Shown: positions 8,788-17,865, numbered from the stretch's first letter. The stretch: DNA of 64,000 nucleotides from Pseudoalteromonas luteoviolacea H33-S (GCF_001625695.1 NZ_AUXY01000133.1:62001-126000), one strand, 5' to 3'. A program made the numbers and translations. Notes: generated by a model not told the origin, from the letters alone.

Positions 8788-10320
8788 ATGATCAAATTTA
8801 CACTTGCTGCGCTGACTATGTTGGCTTCAAGCATGGCGCACGCGCTACCTAATATTCAATTCTCTAAACTCGACTTAACGCAAAACAAGCGTTTAATCAT
8901 TTTTGTTGATAACGCGAATTCATTAAGCGGGCTTGCGGCGCAAGTAAACACAAAAACAAATGGTCAATTGCAAGGCGCAATTGAGAGCGCAGGCTTTAAA
9001 AGTGGGTTTGGTAAAACACAAACGTTTTATGGTCTGGCGCCTTTTGCACAAATTACAGTGATCGGTACTGGCTCTGATGCATTAACACAAGCTCAACTGC
9101 AAGACCTAGGTGGTTACGCAGCAGCGAGCACACCAGATAATGGCCATGCTCAGTATGCGATCGTGACTGATGCGCTCAATACGCAAGTTTCAACACCTTC
9201 AGCTTGGGTCGCAATGGGCGCAGGTCTGCGCGATTATCACTTTGATAAGTATAAAGCACAGGCAAAGCAATCCTCACCTCGTAACTTTGTGCTTCATAGT
9301 AACAACGTTGCTGCAGCTACTAAAAAATATAATGACGATTTACAGTACATGGTACAAGGCGTGCATCTAACCCGTGATATGGCGTCAGAGCCGGGTAAAT
9401 CAATTTATCCGCAGAGCTTTGTAGACAGAGTAAAGGACGCTTTCGATGATATCGATAACGTTGATATCAAGGTAATGAAAGTCAGAGAAATGAAAAAGCG
9501 CAACATGGGCGCGATTTTAGGTGTTGGCTTGGGTTCTATCCATGAACCACGGATGTTGGTGATCAACTACCGCGGCGGTAACAAAAAAGACGCGCCAATT
9601 GCATTGGTGGGTAAAGGGATCACATTTGATACTGGTGGTATCAGTTTGAAGAAAAACAGCGGTATGTGGCAGATGAAATCTGATTTGTCTGGTGCTGCTG
9701 CGGTTGCCGGTACAATGTTAGCAGTGGCTAGTAGAGGTGAAAATGTCAATGTTGTCGGTGTGATGCCACTTGCTGAAAATATGCCAGCGGAAGATGCTAT
9801 TCGTCCGGGTGATGTACTAACAACAATGCAAGGGACGACGATTGAGATCATCTCAACGGATGCCGAAGGCCGTTTGTTACTAGCCGATGCAGTACGTTAT
9901 GCACAAGATGAATTTAAACCTAGAATACTGGTTAACATTGCGACGTTGACAGGATCAGCCGCAAGAGCGTTAAGTGATGAGTATGCGGCCATGGTTACGC
10001 GCGACTGGTCTCTTGCTCAAAATATGATGCAAGTCGGTGAAATCAGTGGTGAAGCGGTTTGGCCTTTGCCTCTGCACCCGAATTTCTTTAAGCAAATTAA
10101 GTCAGATATTGCAGATATTAAAAACTCAGGTGCAGGTAACCCGGGTGCAAGTATCGGTGCGGCAGTCGTTGCGACATTTGTAGATAAAGATACTCCATGG
10201 GTACACTTGGACATTGCAGGTGTTGATTGGTTAAATCAGCCGATTGCGGTGGCACCAAAAGGTTCTCAAGGTTGGGGTGTACGCTTTCTAGATCAATTAG
10301 TGAGACAAAACAGTAACTAA
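8788..10320 (+). CDS. Exported leucyl aminopeptidase, peptidase family M17
   Basis: 510 residues from ATG 8788. This start is preferred over an in-frame TTG at 8731 because it gives a clean signal peptide (MIKFTLAALTMLASSMAHA). Metal and catalytic residues read off the M17 signatures are K276 and D281 in GKGITFDTGG, D299 in MKSDLSG, and D358, E360 and R362 in STDAEGRLLLADA. The spacing is identical to E. coli PepA (K270, D275, D293, D352, E354, R356). It should be a di-metal aminopeptidase removing N-terminal residues from peptides. The signal peptide is unlike cytosolic PepA and suggests periplasmic or secreted peptide digestion. A strong terminator follows. Confidence 0.92.
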   Translation: MIKFTLAALTMLASSMAHALPNIQFSKLDLTQNKRLIIFVDNANSLSGLAAQVNTKTNGQLQGAIESAGFKSGFGKTQTFYGLAPFAQITVIGTGSDALTQAQLQDLGGYAAASTPDNGHAQYAIVTDALNTQVSTPSAWVAMGAGLRDYHFDKYKAQAKQSSPRNFVLHSNNVAAATKKYNDDLQYMVQGVHLTRDMASEPGKSIYPQSFVDRVKDAFDDIDNVDIKVMKVREMKKRNMGAILGVGLGSIHEPRMLVINYRGGNKKDAPIALVGKGITFDTGGISLKKNSGMWQMKSDLSGAAAVAGTMLAVASRGENVNVVGVMPLAENMPAEDAIRPGDVLTTMQGTTIEIISTDAEGRLLLADAVRYAQDEFKPRILVNIATLTGSAARALSDEYAAMVTRDWSLAQNMMQVGEISGEAVWPLPLHPNFFKQIKSDIADIKNSGAGNPGASIGAAVVATFVDKDTPWVHLDIAGVDWLNQPIAVAPKGSQGWGVRFLDQLVRQNSN

Positions 10321-10341
10321 TACATATCTTACCCTTTTTAT

Positions 10342-10375
10342 GAGTGTTGCTGCATTTTAGTAGCACACTCTTTTC
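10342..10375 (+). terminator. Intrinsic terminator of the aminopeptidase gene
   Basis: GAGTGTTGCTGC pairs with GTAGCACACTC (one bulge, one mismatch) across a short ATTTTA loop and is followed by TTTTC. Confidence 0.75.
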
Positions 10376-10379
10376 TAAA

Positions 10380-10607
10380 CTAACAATTTGCATTGGGCTT
10401 GCCACCAAATCTTGGTAGCTTTGCAATTGACGAACTGTTACACCAAGGTCCATGCTGGAGCCTGAGCTTGTGAACTCGTGCAATGTTTAAATCGCTCCGT
10501 TCTACTATGGTGATTAATAGACTGCTTTTATTCACTAAATAAGCTGCATTACTGGTATTGAAAAACAGTATTGCGCTCATAGTTGTCGCTGCAAGCAAGG
10601 CGCCCAT
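10380..10607 (-). CDS. Putative small exported protein (doubtful)
   Basis: 75 residues from ATG 10605-10607. The N-terminus (MGALLAATTMSAILFFNTSNA) looks like a signal peptide with an A-x-A-like cleavage context before AYLVNKSSLL. The mature part is about 55 residues, basic, with two Cys. Small exported Alteromonadales proteins beginning AAYLVNS are known to me, which raises the odds. No good ribosome site precedes the start. The frame lies between the terminator at 10342-10375 and the regulator promoter region, so it does not overlap another gene. It could be chance. Confidence 0.35.
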   Translation of the reverse strand: MGALLAATTMSAILFFNTSNAAYLVNKSSLLITIVERSDLNIARVHKLRLQHGPWCNSSSIAKLPRFGGKPNANC

Positions 10608-10913
10608 AATCAATGGCAGGTTATTTCTCTAGGTTTTTTATCTATAACTATTTTATGTAATTCAATGCCTTAAATGTTTATTTGTGCTTGAATGCGTTGT
10701 GAGTGAGATAAAGTATAGTGAGAGTAATTAGGGAGAAGTCGGCGAAAGAGTAAAGTCGAGGGCATTGAGAATTTACAAAAGTTTGCATTTAAACCTTTGC
10801 GAAAATTGGTACACTGCATATGCACAGAAAAGGGCTGCTGAACCATTTATAAAAACCAATGAGAAAGAAGGTCAGCGATCACATCGATTTTTACATCAAC
10901 AAAAGGAAGTGGT
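10608..10913. promoter_or_regulatory. Upstream region of the two-component operon
   Basis: About 300 bases without a gene. A weak sigma70-like promoter, TTGCGA (10797-10802), a 16-base spacer and TATGCA (10819-10824), would start transcription about 80 bases before the response regulator. Nothing else was seen. Confidence 0.3.
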
Positions 10914-11609
10914 TTGAGCATTAAACCAAAACTGCTCATCGTTGAAGATGAGCCGAGCATTTTAAGAGGCTTGACGGATTTATTTGTATTTCATGGCTAT
11001 GACGTAGACAGTGCCGTTGACGGAAAAGAAGGTTTAGATAAGGGGCTTTGCGGCGATTACACTTGTATTTTGCTTGATGTCATGCTGCCTTCAATGAATG
11101 GCTTTGATATTTGCAATGCACTTCGAGCTCACTCTCGCACTCAACCAATTATGATGCTCACAGCAAAAAATGCAGAAGAAGACATCATTAATGCGCTGAC
11201 TCTCGGTGCCGATGATTATGTATCAAAACCTTTTTCAACCTCAGAGTTAGTTTTACGTGTCAGTGCACTAGTTAGGCGCTCAGGGTGGACTGCAAAAGGC
11301 GATGTTATCTCGCTCAGTGATCAAGTTTCAGTGTGCTTACAGTCATTGACGGGTAACTCCTATCAAAAAGAGGTGAAGTATACCCGCAGAGAAGCAGAGA
11401 TTTTGGCTTATTTAAACCGCAAAGGCGGTTTAGTGTCACGAGATGACTTGCTAAAAGATGTTTGGGGATACAAGGAGACCAAAGATATAGATACGCGCAC
11501 TGTAGATATTCATATCGCTAAAATCCGTAAAAAAATAGAAATAGATCCCAAAACACCAAAGCACTTAATCACCCACAGAGGCGAAGGCTATCAGCTCTAT
11601 ACACTATAA
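10914..11609 (+). CDS. OmpR/PhoB-family response regulator
   Basis: 231 residues from TTG 10914, with AAGGAAG just upstream. The receiver domain (about 5-120) has the acidic pair E11/D12, phosphoacceptor D55 (ILLDVMLPSMNG), T in MMLTAKN, and K in DDYVSKPF. The C-terminal winged helix (about 135-230) includes YTRREAEILAYL and the ending RTVDIHIAKIRKKI...HLITHRGEGYQL, the OmpR DNA-recognition helix and wing. The kinase gene follows after nine bases. Targets are unknown. The neighbouring genes (aminopeptidase, flavoprotein oxidase) are possible but unproven targets. Confidence 0.92.
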   Translation: MSIKPKLLIVEDEPSILRGLTDLFVFHGYDVDSAVDGKEGLDKGLCGDYTCILLDVMLPSMNGFDICNALRAHSRTQPIMMLTAKNAEEDIINALTLGADDYVSKPFSTSELVLRVSALVRRSGWTAKGDVISLSDQVSVCLQSLTGNSYQKEVKYTRREAEILAYLNRKGGLVSRDDLLKDVWGYKETKDIDTRTVDIHIAKIRKKIEIDPKTPKHLITHRGEGYQLYTL

Positions 11610-11618
11610 GAATAACAA

Positions 11619-13373
11619 ATGACTTTTATAAAAAATAAGCGCTTACTTAATTATTCTGAGCGTTTAAGGCGATTGCAGATTTCGGCGGTTTTACTCTTAT
11701 TGCTGCTCCTCATCCCTCTCTCTTTACTGTTTTGTATTAGTTATCAGCAAGCGGAAAAAAACCGCTTGTCTGAGTATCAACAAGAAGCCAGCAATTTAGT
11801 CAGGGTTATTAACAGAAAGCTGTTTCGGATGACCAGTGCGAGCAATCAAATTCCGGTTGATGCATTTAACTATTATCGCTATGTGCATAACCCAGTTACT
11901 AAGCAAACACAAAAAGTAGTCTCACCTTTAGCACAGCTTGATGGGTCACAAAATATAACGGGACTTGTGGGGTATTTTCAAATTGATCATAAGGGCAATT
12001 TTAATTCTCCAATTTGGCCAAATGCGATTACAGTTGATGAGTTGTCTGACACTTCCAATGAAATACAAACCTTAGAGGCTATTACGCGTCGCGAAATGGC
12101 TGTATCTGTTTATCGCACTGTATTTCAATCTAAATCGATTAAAGCCATGTTGAATACTGGACTAGACCTTAAAAAAAATCAGTTTGATGTGAACTTCGAC
12201 TTGTCTGAATATATCATCTTTTATCGTATTGTCCCTGTTTTGGAACAGCCCGTGCTGCAAGGGTATGTGGTAAAAAGAGGCCCGTACTTACACCCGCAAG
12301 TGATGGATATTCTTGAGAATAGGCGGTTTGATATACCGATTATGGTAACGCTTAAGATTGTGGATGAGACGCTACCCCATGCACACTTTTTATATCTTCC
12401 TTCAGAGAGTACACCGACAGTCTCACAGCCGAAAACAGTAGAAAGTAGTTACATACAACAGCCTATCTATGAAACTCGACTGGATTGGCCATATAAAAAC
12501 TATACACTATCGGTGACATCAAAGCCCATGCCACTGGCTGAATCAACCATATTTAGCTTGATTTTTAACGGCATTTTATTAATCGCCATCGTTTCTGCTT
12601 GCTATGGGTTCTATCGCTTTAGTGTTAAGCAACTTGCACTTTCAGAAGAGAAGGTTAACTTTATTTCATCGGTAAGCCATGAACTAAAAACACCCTTAAC
12701 ATCGATAAAGATGTATTCTGAGATGCTTAAATCTGGCATGGTGGCTTCGCCAGAGCACCAAGGTGAGTATTTTGATTTTATCTGTGATGAGAGTGATAGG
12801 CTAGCAAGGCTCATTGATAACATTTTACAGCTGTCTGCTTTTGAGCGTCAGCAGCAAAATGTGGCGCCAGAGTATGTCCCGCTGACAGTATTGCAAAACA
12901 TTATTCATTCTAAAATTTCGTCATTGACTGACAAGCACGGTTTTAAACAGGTGCATTGTATGGAATTGGCAGAGCCCGAGTCTGTTTTAGCGTATATTGA
13001 GCCTGATGCGTTTACGCAAGTGGTGATAAATATTACGGACAATGCCATCAAGTTTTTTGAATCAGCAAAGATAAATGACAATGATAGAAAGAAAATTGAT
13101 TTTACTTTTTGCAGGCACCCCACAAACCAAAATATGGTTCAATTGGAGATCCGAGATTATGGTAATGGCATAAGCAAAGAGCAAGAAGAAAAAATATTTG
13201 AGCTGTTTTACCGAGGGAGCAGTGAACTGACGCGAAATACCAAAGGGACGGGGATTGGCTTGGCCCTTGTCCGCGAACTGGTGTTGTCACAGCAAGGAGA
13301 GGTCCAAGTGCAAAGAAGGCATCCAGGGTTGGCCTTATTGGTCTCATTCAAGTTAAAGTTGAGAGGCGAGTAA
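11619..13373 (+). CDS. Sensor histidine kinase, partner of the upstream regulator
   Basis: 584 residues. An N-terminal membrane segment (about 21-44, VLLLLLLIPLSLLFCISY) and a second near 312-335 (IFSLIFNGILLIAIVSACYG) enclose a periplasmic sensor of about 265 residues with no family I can name. No HAMP domain is obvious. The phosphoacceptor is H354 in VSHELKTPLTSIKMYSEML. The ATPase domain has the N box (NITDNAIKF), G1 (RDYGNGIS), F (IFELFYRG) and G2 (GTGIGLALV) motifs, all intact. It should autophosphorylate and transfer to D55 of the adjacent regulator. Confidence 0.92.
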   Translation: MTFIKNKRLLNYSERLRRLQISAVLLLLLLLIPLSLLFCISYQQAEKNRLSEYQQEASNLVRVINRKLFRMTSASNQIPVDAFNYYRYVHNPVTKQTQKVVSPLAQLDGSQNITGLVGYFQIDHKGNFNSPIWPNAITVDELSDTSNEIQTLEAITRREMAVSVYRTVFQSKSIKAMLNTGLDLKKNQFDVNFDLSEYIIFYRIVPVLEQPVLQGYVVKRGPYLHPQVMDILENRRFDIPIMVTLKIVDETLPHAHFLYLPSESTPTVSQPKTVESSYIQQPIYETRLDWPYKNYTLSVTSKPMPLAESTIFSLIFNGILLIAIVSACYGFYRFSVKQLALSEEKVNFISSVSHELKTPLTSIKMYSEMLKSGMVASPEHQGEYFDFICDESDRLARLIDNILQLSAFERQQQNVAPEYVPLTVLQNIIHSKISSLTDKHGFKQVHCMELAEPESVLAYIEPDAFTQVVINITDNAIKFFESAKINDNDRKKIDFTFCRHPTNQNMVQLEIRDYGNGISKEQEEKIFELFYRGSSELTRNTKGTGIGLALVRELVLSQQGEVQVQRRHPGLALLVSFKLKLRGE

Positions 13374-13449
13374 ACAGCTGGTAGGGGTTATAACGCTCAA
13401 AGAACTTGAGTGCTAGCTATCTCTATAAGTTTTAGAGTCATTAAGCTAT

Positions 13450-13473
13450 GGAGTTGATAGGTTTTTCAACTCC
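13450..13473 (+). terminator. Hairpin downstream of the histidine kinase gene
   Basis: GGAGTTGA (13450-13457) is perfectly complementary to TCAACTCC (13466-13473), with loop TAGGTTTT. There is no strong T tract after it. It is probably the end of the two-component transcript. The rest of 13374-13628 shows nothing certain. Confidence 0.4.
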
Positions 13474-13628
13474 AACTTCTATTCATCTTTTTGATGTTGT
13501 GTAGGCTATGTACCTACCCCTTATTCCACCAAGATATAATATAGCTGTAACAACCTGTAATAGTTTTATTTTATACCTCCACCCACAATAAAGGCATTGT
13601 ATTAGCACGTATAAAAGGAAGCATCGCA

Positions 13629-15272
13629 ATGTTTTTAACCCAATGCCAAAAAGATGATATTGATTCAATTGTTGGTACGAGTAATGTGTTTTACCCAAAT
13701 GATGGATTAAATGAGCTAGATGGTAAGTACAACGAGTCTCGTAAAGTATTTAATCGCAAATTTGATTTTGTACCAAGCGCGGTAGTTCATGTGACCAGTA
13801 CTGAGAAGGTTTCTGGGCTCATCGCGTATTTACAGGATGAGGGGATCGATCTTACCGTTAAATCTGGGGGCCATGACCACGAAGGTGAGTGTGTTGCTAC
13901 GGGAAAAGTATTGATTGATTTCAAATGCATGAATGCGGTTGAGGTAAGTGATGACAAAGCGCAAGTCAGGATCCAGCCTGGTGCAAAGTTTGTCGATATA
14001 AAAAAGGAACTTGATGCGCATAACCTTGGGATCCCGCATGGAACGTGTATGACAGTGGCGATTGCGGGTTACACTATGGGTGGCGGTTGGGGGCCTTGGA
14101 CACGCAGATATGGCATGGGCTGTGAGCGATTAACGGGTGCAACGATTGTGCTTGGTGATGGCACAGTTGAATACCTTGGGGAAAGCGCGACTTACCATAA
14201 TAAAACTCAGTCTGCTCATAATAGTCAGCTTTTAAGTGCCCTACGCGGTGGTGGTGGACTGAGTTACGGCATTGTGACTGAGTTTTTCTTTGAACCATTC
14301 GAGCTGCCAGAAATCGCACAAAGTTTTGTTATTAAGAATGACACGATACCAGCACTGAAAAATATTAAAGCAACGACCATTATTGCAGCTTGGGAGCACT
14401 TAATTGCAAACGATAAAAATCAGAACTTAATTGGGACCAACTTAAAAGTTGATGCCAAAGCAGTGGCCTGTGCATCTGAAATCAGTAAAGATGCTGTGCT
14501 AGATTGGCAAATGAATGGGCACTTTGGTGGCACAGTCGAAGAACGTGATGCGTTATTAGCTGCATGGGCAAAAGTCGTTGGCCTGACCGGGGGAGCAACT
14601 TCACAATCAAACGCTGCTAATTCTCTGTCGGAACTGTATAAAAACGTCAATGCAGATACTCAGGTACATTCAATTGCCAGTAATGCAACTGGTTATGCTT
14701 TGAATTTTGATAGCTGGGATCGTAGTACTGGCATTGAGCTTGAAACAGATGGTCCTGCACCGCATAAAATTACGTCGAGAATGCCGACTCCTGATTGGGA
14801 TGAGCAAGGGCGAGAAGCGCTTGTGATGTCTTTACAGTCAACGTTGCTCTTTGATCAAAATAGTGACTCGACGGTATCGGCATATATTACGCTAGGCGCA
14901 ATTAGTGGGCCGTTCTACACAAATAAACTCAAATCTCCATTAAGTGAAAGAGTGTCATGTGCATTTCCTTATCAAGACAGACCTTTCACCATTCAATATC
15001 AAGCATGGTGGGATCAACCTGACAAAGATAAGCCAGTGAGCAAAGAGCAAGAAATTGCCACACGCTTTTACGAAAATAGAGCGCAAGATTGGATTGAGTC
15101 ATGCCGCAGCTATGATATTCCGCAAACTCATGGTTCGTTTATCAGCTTTAAAGATGCTTCGGTTGAAACGAAAGACTACTTTGTCGATAAGTATGAAGAG
15201 TTGATCAACACTAAACAAGAGTGTAGTAAAGACGAAAAATGCTTACTTAGAAGCCGTAAGACGATTATTTAA
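13629..15272 (+). CDS. FAD-linked oxidoreductase of the berberine-bridge-enzyme type
   Basis: 547 residues. The FAD-binding domain (PCMH type) occupies about 45-225 and the substrate/BBE part the rest. H82 in KSGGHDHEG is at the position of the 8-alpha-histidyl FAD link. C140 in HGTCMTVAIAGYTMGGGWG is at the position of the 6-S-cysteinyl link, so bicovalent FAD is plausible. The GGGWGPWTRRYG loop and DNL-like tail of the domain agree with the family. Known relatives oxidise carbohydrates or alcohols and pass electrons to oxygen. The substrate is unknown. No signal peptide is seen, unlike many secreted sugar oxidases. SD AAAAGGAAGC precedes the start. Confidence 0.8.
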   Translation: MFLTQCQKDDIDSIVGTSNVFYPNDGLNELDGKYNESRKVFNRKFDFVPSAVVHVTSTEKVSGLIAYLQDEGIDLTVKSGGHDHEGECVATGKVLIDFKCMNAVEVSDDKAQVRIQPGAKFVDIKKELDAHNLGIPHGTCMTVAIAGYTMGGGWGPWTRRYGMGCERLTGATIVLGDGTVEYLGESATYHNKTQSAHNSQLLSALRGGGGLSYGIVTEFFFEPFELPEIAQSFVIKNDTIPALKNIKATTIIAAWEHLIANDKNQNLIGTNLKVDAKAVACASEISKDAVLDWQMNGHFGGTVEERDALLAAWAKVVGLTGGATSQSNAANSLSELYKNVNADTQVHSIASNATGYALNFDSWDRSTGIELETDGPAPHKITSRMPTPDWDEQGREALVMSLQSTLLFDQNSDSTVSAYITLGAISGPFYTNKLKSPLSERVSCAFPYQDRPFTIQYQAWWDQPDKDKPVSKEQEIATRFYENRAQDWIESCRSYDIPQTHGSFISFKDASVETKDYFVDKYEELINTKQECSKDEKCLLRSRKTII

Positions 15273-15297
15273 GGCTGTTTTATTTCCAGTCGAATCG

Positions 15298-15334
15298 CAA
15301 TCACGCTACCCATGTTTTGTGGTTAGCGTGATTG
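15298..15334 (+). terminator. Hairpin after the flavoprotein oxidase gene
   Basis: CAATCACGCTA (15298-15308) is perfectly complementary to TAGCGTGATTG (15324-15334). The stem is 11 bp and CCCA/TGG may extend it inside the loop. No T tract follows. Confidence 0.5.
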
Positions 15335-15476
15335 ATAAAGTAATGCTATCAAAACCCGCTATAATACCCACCATATTGAATTATTTATTAATTTAATCAG
15401 AAGCTTGCACTTTAGAACTCTGCGAGATAAGTTTCAGAGCCTAATGGCGTATTTATTTACTGAGAGAGACCAAAAA

Positions 15477-15830
15477 ATGGAAAAACTGTTTTCATATGGC
15501 ACATTGCAGTTAGAACATGTTCAAATTGAAACGTTTGGCCGTAAGCTAAGAGGCAAAAAAGACCAGCTTGTTGGCTATGTGCTATCTGAGGTTAAAATTA
15601 CCGATGCAGAGGTGATTAAAACCAGTGGTAAAGACATACATCCGATTTTGAAATACACAGGCAACGAGTCAGATATTGTTGAGGGCACGGTATTTGAAAT
15701 CACCCCAGAGGAGCTTGCTCAGGCTGATGAGTATGAGGTGGATGAATACGTTAGGGTAGCAGGGCAGTTTCAATCAGGTCAGCAAGCTTGGGCTTATGTC
15801 TGCGCGGCAACAGAGTCAGCAAGAGGCTAA
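15477..15830 (+). CDS. Gamma-glutamylcyclotransferase-like (AIG2-type) protein
   Basis: 117 residues from ATG 15477, chosen for the GAGAGAG ribosome site and because the family starts with this strand. The signature FSYGTLQ binds the gamma-glutamyl substrate in relatives. EYEVDEYVRV supplies the Glu expected as the general acid/base. Length fits the GGCT/AIG2 fold (about 110-150). Relatives form 5-oxoproline from gamma-glutamyl amines or peptides. The exact substrate is not known. It is convergent with the GspG-like pair, and an 8-bp inverted repeat (AATGCTTT 15829-15836 / AAAGCATT 15853-15860) lies at the junction. Confidence 0.8.
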   Translation: MEKLFSYGTLQLEHVQIETFGRKLRGKKDQLVGYVLSEVKITDAEVIKTSGKDIHPILKYTGNESDIVEGTVFEITPEELAQADEYEVDEYVRVAGQFQSGQQAWAYVCAATESARG

Positions 15831-15848
15831 TGCTTTTCAGTGTGTATC

Positions 15849-16277
15849 TTATAAAGCATTGAGCAGTGTATGTTGTTCGGCGATTTGCAATAAAGCGGCT
15901 TTATAGTCGCCATTCACTTTTGTAAAGGTGAACATTATCAAGCCCGCTTCTGAGTCCAAAGAGCCTGTACTCCAAATAACAAAAGCCTCAGCTTGTCCTC
16001 CTAAAAATCTGAAATGGTAGGGTTTATCCCAAGGGTCTAGGGGGACATTATCGATTAGTTTAGGGGCTGTTTGCTCAAGGGCGTGTAGTTCTTTGATTTG
16101 ACTAATATCATGTTTTAAAAGGCTGCTATATAAGGCAGCGGCAGTGCCTAAATGTTGGATATCCAGCTTAGCTGCTCTTTCTGGGGATAGCGGAAAACAA
16201 TGTATTGTTGGTTGATATATTAATACTAACAGCAATAAAGGAACTAATATTAATAACGCGACAATGGGCTTGCTCAA
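15849..16277 (-). CDS. Membrane-anchored GspG-like (type II pseudopilin C-domain-like) protein, copy A
   Basis: 142 residues from TTG 16277, with GGAG eight bases upstream. One N-terminal membrane segment (about 4-22) is followed by a soluble domain. LDPWDKPYHFRFLGGQAEAFVIWSTGSLDSE resembles the GspG pseudopilin signature L-D-P-W-G-x-P-Y and S-x-G-x-D. The prepilin peptidase site (G-F-T-L-x-E) is missing, so it is not a processed pseudopilin. It is homologous to the next gene (same DPW-KPY, WSxGSxDSExGL blocks), so the two form a tandem duplicate. Function unknown. Confidence 0.6.
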   Translation of the reverse strand: MSKPIVALLILVPLLLLVLIYQPTIHCFPLSPERAAKLDIQHLGTAAALYSSLLKHDISQIKELHALEQTAPKLIDNVPLDPWDKPYHFRFLGGQAEAFVIWSTGSLDSEAGLIMFTFTKVNGDYKAALLQIAEQHTLLNAL

Positions 16278-16298
16278 TGGATATTCTCCAGGTATGTA

Positions 16299-16706
16299 CT
16301 ATTCATCACTTTGCCTTGTCAGTAGTGATACTTTGTAGGTACTTCCTTCTTCTTTGAATAAATACATCACCAAGCCTTCCTCTGAGTCAATTGAACCCAT
16401 ACTCCAAATGATAAAAGTTTTAGGTTCACTTCCTAAATATTCAAAGCCGTATGGTTTACCCCATGGATCGAGTAGAGAATCATTTAACGTCTTGGTGAGA
16501 GTGTTTTTGTATTGCGTTACGTCGTCTGCGCGACTCAAATTCAGTTCCAGTGTCTTTTCGTTTAAAGCTAACATTTTGCCTATCACTGCGACATCTGATT
16601 GGATTTTTAACTGTGGTGGTGGGCCACATAGCGTTGTTGGCATAAACACAGGAGCAATACAGATTATTGTAAGTATAAGTGCGACATAAGCAGGGTAACG
16701 TTTCAC
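16299..16706 (-). CDS. Membrane-anchored GspG-like protein, copy B
   Basis: 135 residues from GTG 16706, with AAGGAAA upstream. It has one N-terminal membrane segment (about 5-22), then LLDPWGKPYGFEYLGSE and IIWSMGSIDSEEGLVMYLF. It is paralogous to the gene 21 bases downstream and probably co-transcribed. As in copy A, the L-D-P-W-G-K-P-Y block matches the GspG C-terminal domain but the pseudopilin cleavage motif is absent. No other type II secretion gene is near. Confidence 0.6.
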   Translation of the reverse strand: MKRYPAYVALILTIICIAPVFMPTTLCGPPPQLKIQSDVAVIGKMLALNEKTLELNLSRADDVTQYKNTLTKTLNDSLLDPWGKPYGFEYLGSEPKTFIIWSMGSIDSEEGLVMYLFKEEGSTYKVSLLTRQSDE

Positions 16707-16845
16707 GACTCAATTTCCTTGTTGCTCATTCATGTAAATACAGTTCCACTAAGCAATAACTTACTTAGCATGAATGAATCCTCACTTAATTAAAGGGGTA
16801 GTTTGAGAGCAGTGATTTATCCTGTTGTATAACTATGAAAGCTGT

Positions 16846-17865
16846 TTACGCATATTGAGCCCGCCACTTACTTGGGGTAGTGCCCAGTTGCTTTTTAAAT
16901 TCCGTGTAAAAAGAGCTTTTATTATTAAAGCCGCTATCAAGGGCGATTTGAGTGATGTTATCCCTGGTTGTACTTTTTTTGAGTAGCTCACAAGCGAAAT
17001 GGATTCTGTGCTCATTGAGCAATGTATAAAAGCTCTTGTTCATATGCTCATTGAGCAGCTCTGAGGTTTGATGTTGAGTCAGCCCAAGCTGGTCTGCAAG
17101 CTGTGCAAGCGTCAATTGGTTGTCTAAAAATACTTGTTCTTCTTCAAGTAACTCTTTGAGCTCATCGATGCAGCTTTGGGCAATCGATGGGCTTAGTTGC
17201 AGCTGCTTTTCTGATATTGGTGCACTAACTGTTCCAGCAAGGTGAGTTTGCTTGATGCGATAGACCGCAGTGAAAGAACATGCCAGTAAATAAACACAAA
17301 CGCTGGTATTCAATAGTAGCCAAAGAGGGTAAGTCAATGGTGATTTACTTAAAAATGCGATGGCAACACCGCCATTGAGTGCAACTACAAACACGACCCA
17401 GTACAGCAATAACTTACTTTTCTTTAACGTTTTTGCGTTTTCTACACTTTGGCTATGCCAGATCGCCGTTATATAGCTGAACATCAAGCCAAAATAGACA
17501 ACATACATGAGCGCTGTTTGTGTATGAAAGTCGGCGAGTTTGACTATTAGAAAAGCAAAAAAAGGCGTGCAATGTAGCAAGATTGTATTGAGCTTGGGTG
17601 TTACGTCATATCGATAGAACAAATAAGCAAGCCCACAAAATAATAAGATACAGTTGTTGGCTAACTGGGAAAGTAAAGGTGTATGAATATTAAATTTAAT
17701 TTGAAGATAGCTGGTGAATGGGATCAGCAATAAAGCACAATTCGCTAAGGTCAAAAATGGCAAGCGGGTAATAAAGCTACACTCGAATCTTTGCATTTGG
17801 CCTGCACAAAATAATGTTAATAAACATGATACGAGATAAAACTCTTGTTGTAGTTCAAGCCACAT
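16846..17865 (-). CDS. Membrane-embedded AraC-family transcription regulator
   Basis: 339 residues from ATG 17865 (a TTG at 17871 is the alternative, with AAGGA closer to it). The N-terminal 205 residues contain about six or seven hydrophobic segments. The last about 100 form an AraC/XylS double helix-turn-helix: LTLAQLADQLGLTQHQTSELLNEH, then NITQIALDSGFNNKSSFYTEFKKQLGTTPSKWRAQ. Membrane-bound AraC regulators are thought to sense an extracellular or membrane signal. It is divergent from the exported protein at 18055, which is a possible target. Confidence 0.85.
   Translation of the reverse strand: MWLELQQEFYLVSCLLTLFCAGQMQRFECSFITRLPFLTLANCALLLIPFTSYLQIKFNIHTPLLSQLANNCILLFCGLAYLFYRYDVTPKLNTILLHCTPFFAFLIVKLADFHTQTALMYVVYFGLMFSYITAIWHSQSVENAKTLKKSKLLLYWVVFVVALNGGVAIAFLSKSPLTYPLWLLLNTSVCVYLLACSFTAVYRIKQTHLAGTVSAPISEKQLQLSPSIAQSCIDELKELLEEEQVFLDNQLTLAQLADQLGLTQHQTSELLNEHMNKSFYTLLNEHRIHFACELLKKSTTRDNITQIALDSGFNNKSSFYTEFKKQLGTTPSKWRAQYA

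Noticed and set aside
10118..10483. 121-residue minus-strand frame
   Set aside because: It overlaps the end of the well-supported aminopeptidase gene and runs through its terminator. It has no signal and no ribosome site.
13483..13698. 71-residue minus-strand frame before the BBE-type gene
   Set aside because: It overlaps the oxidase start and has no ribosome site or recognisable sequence.
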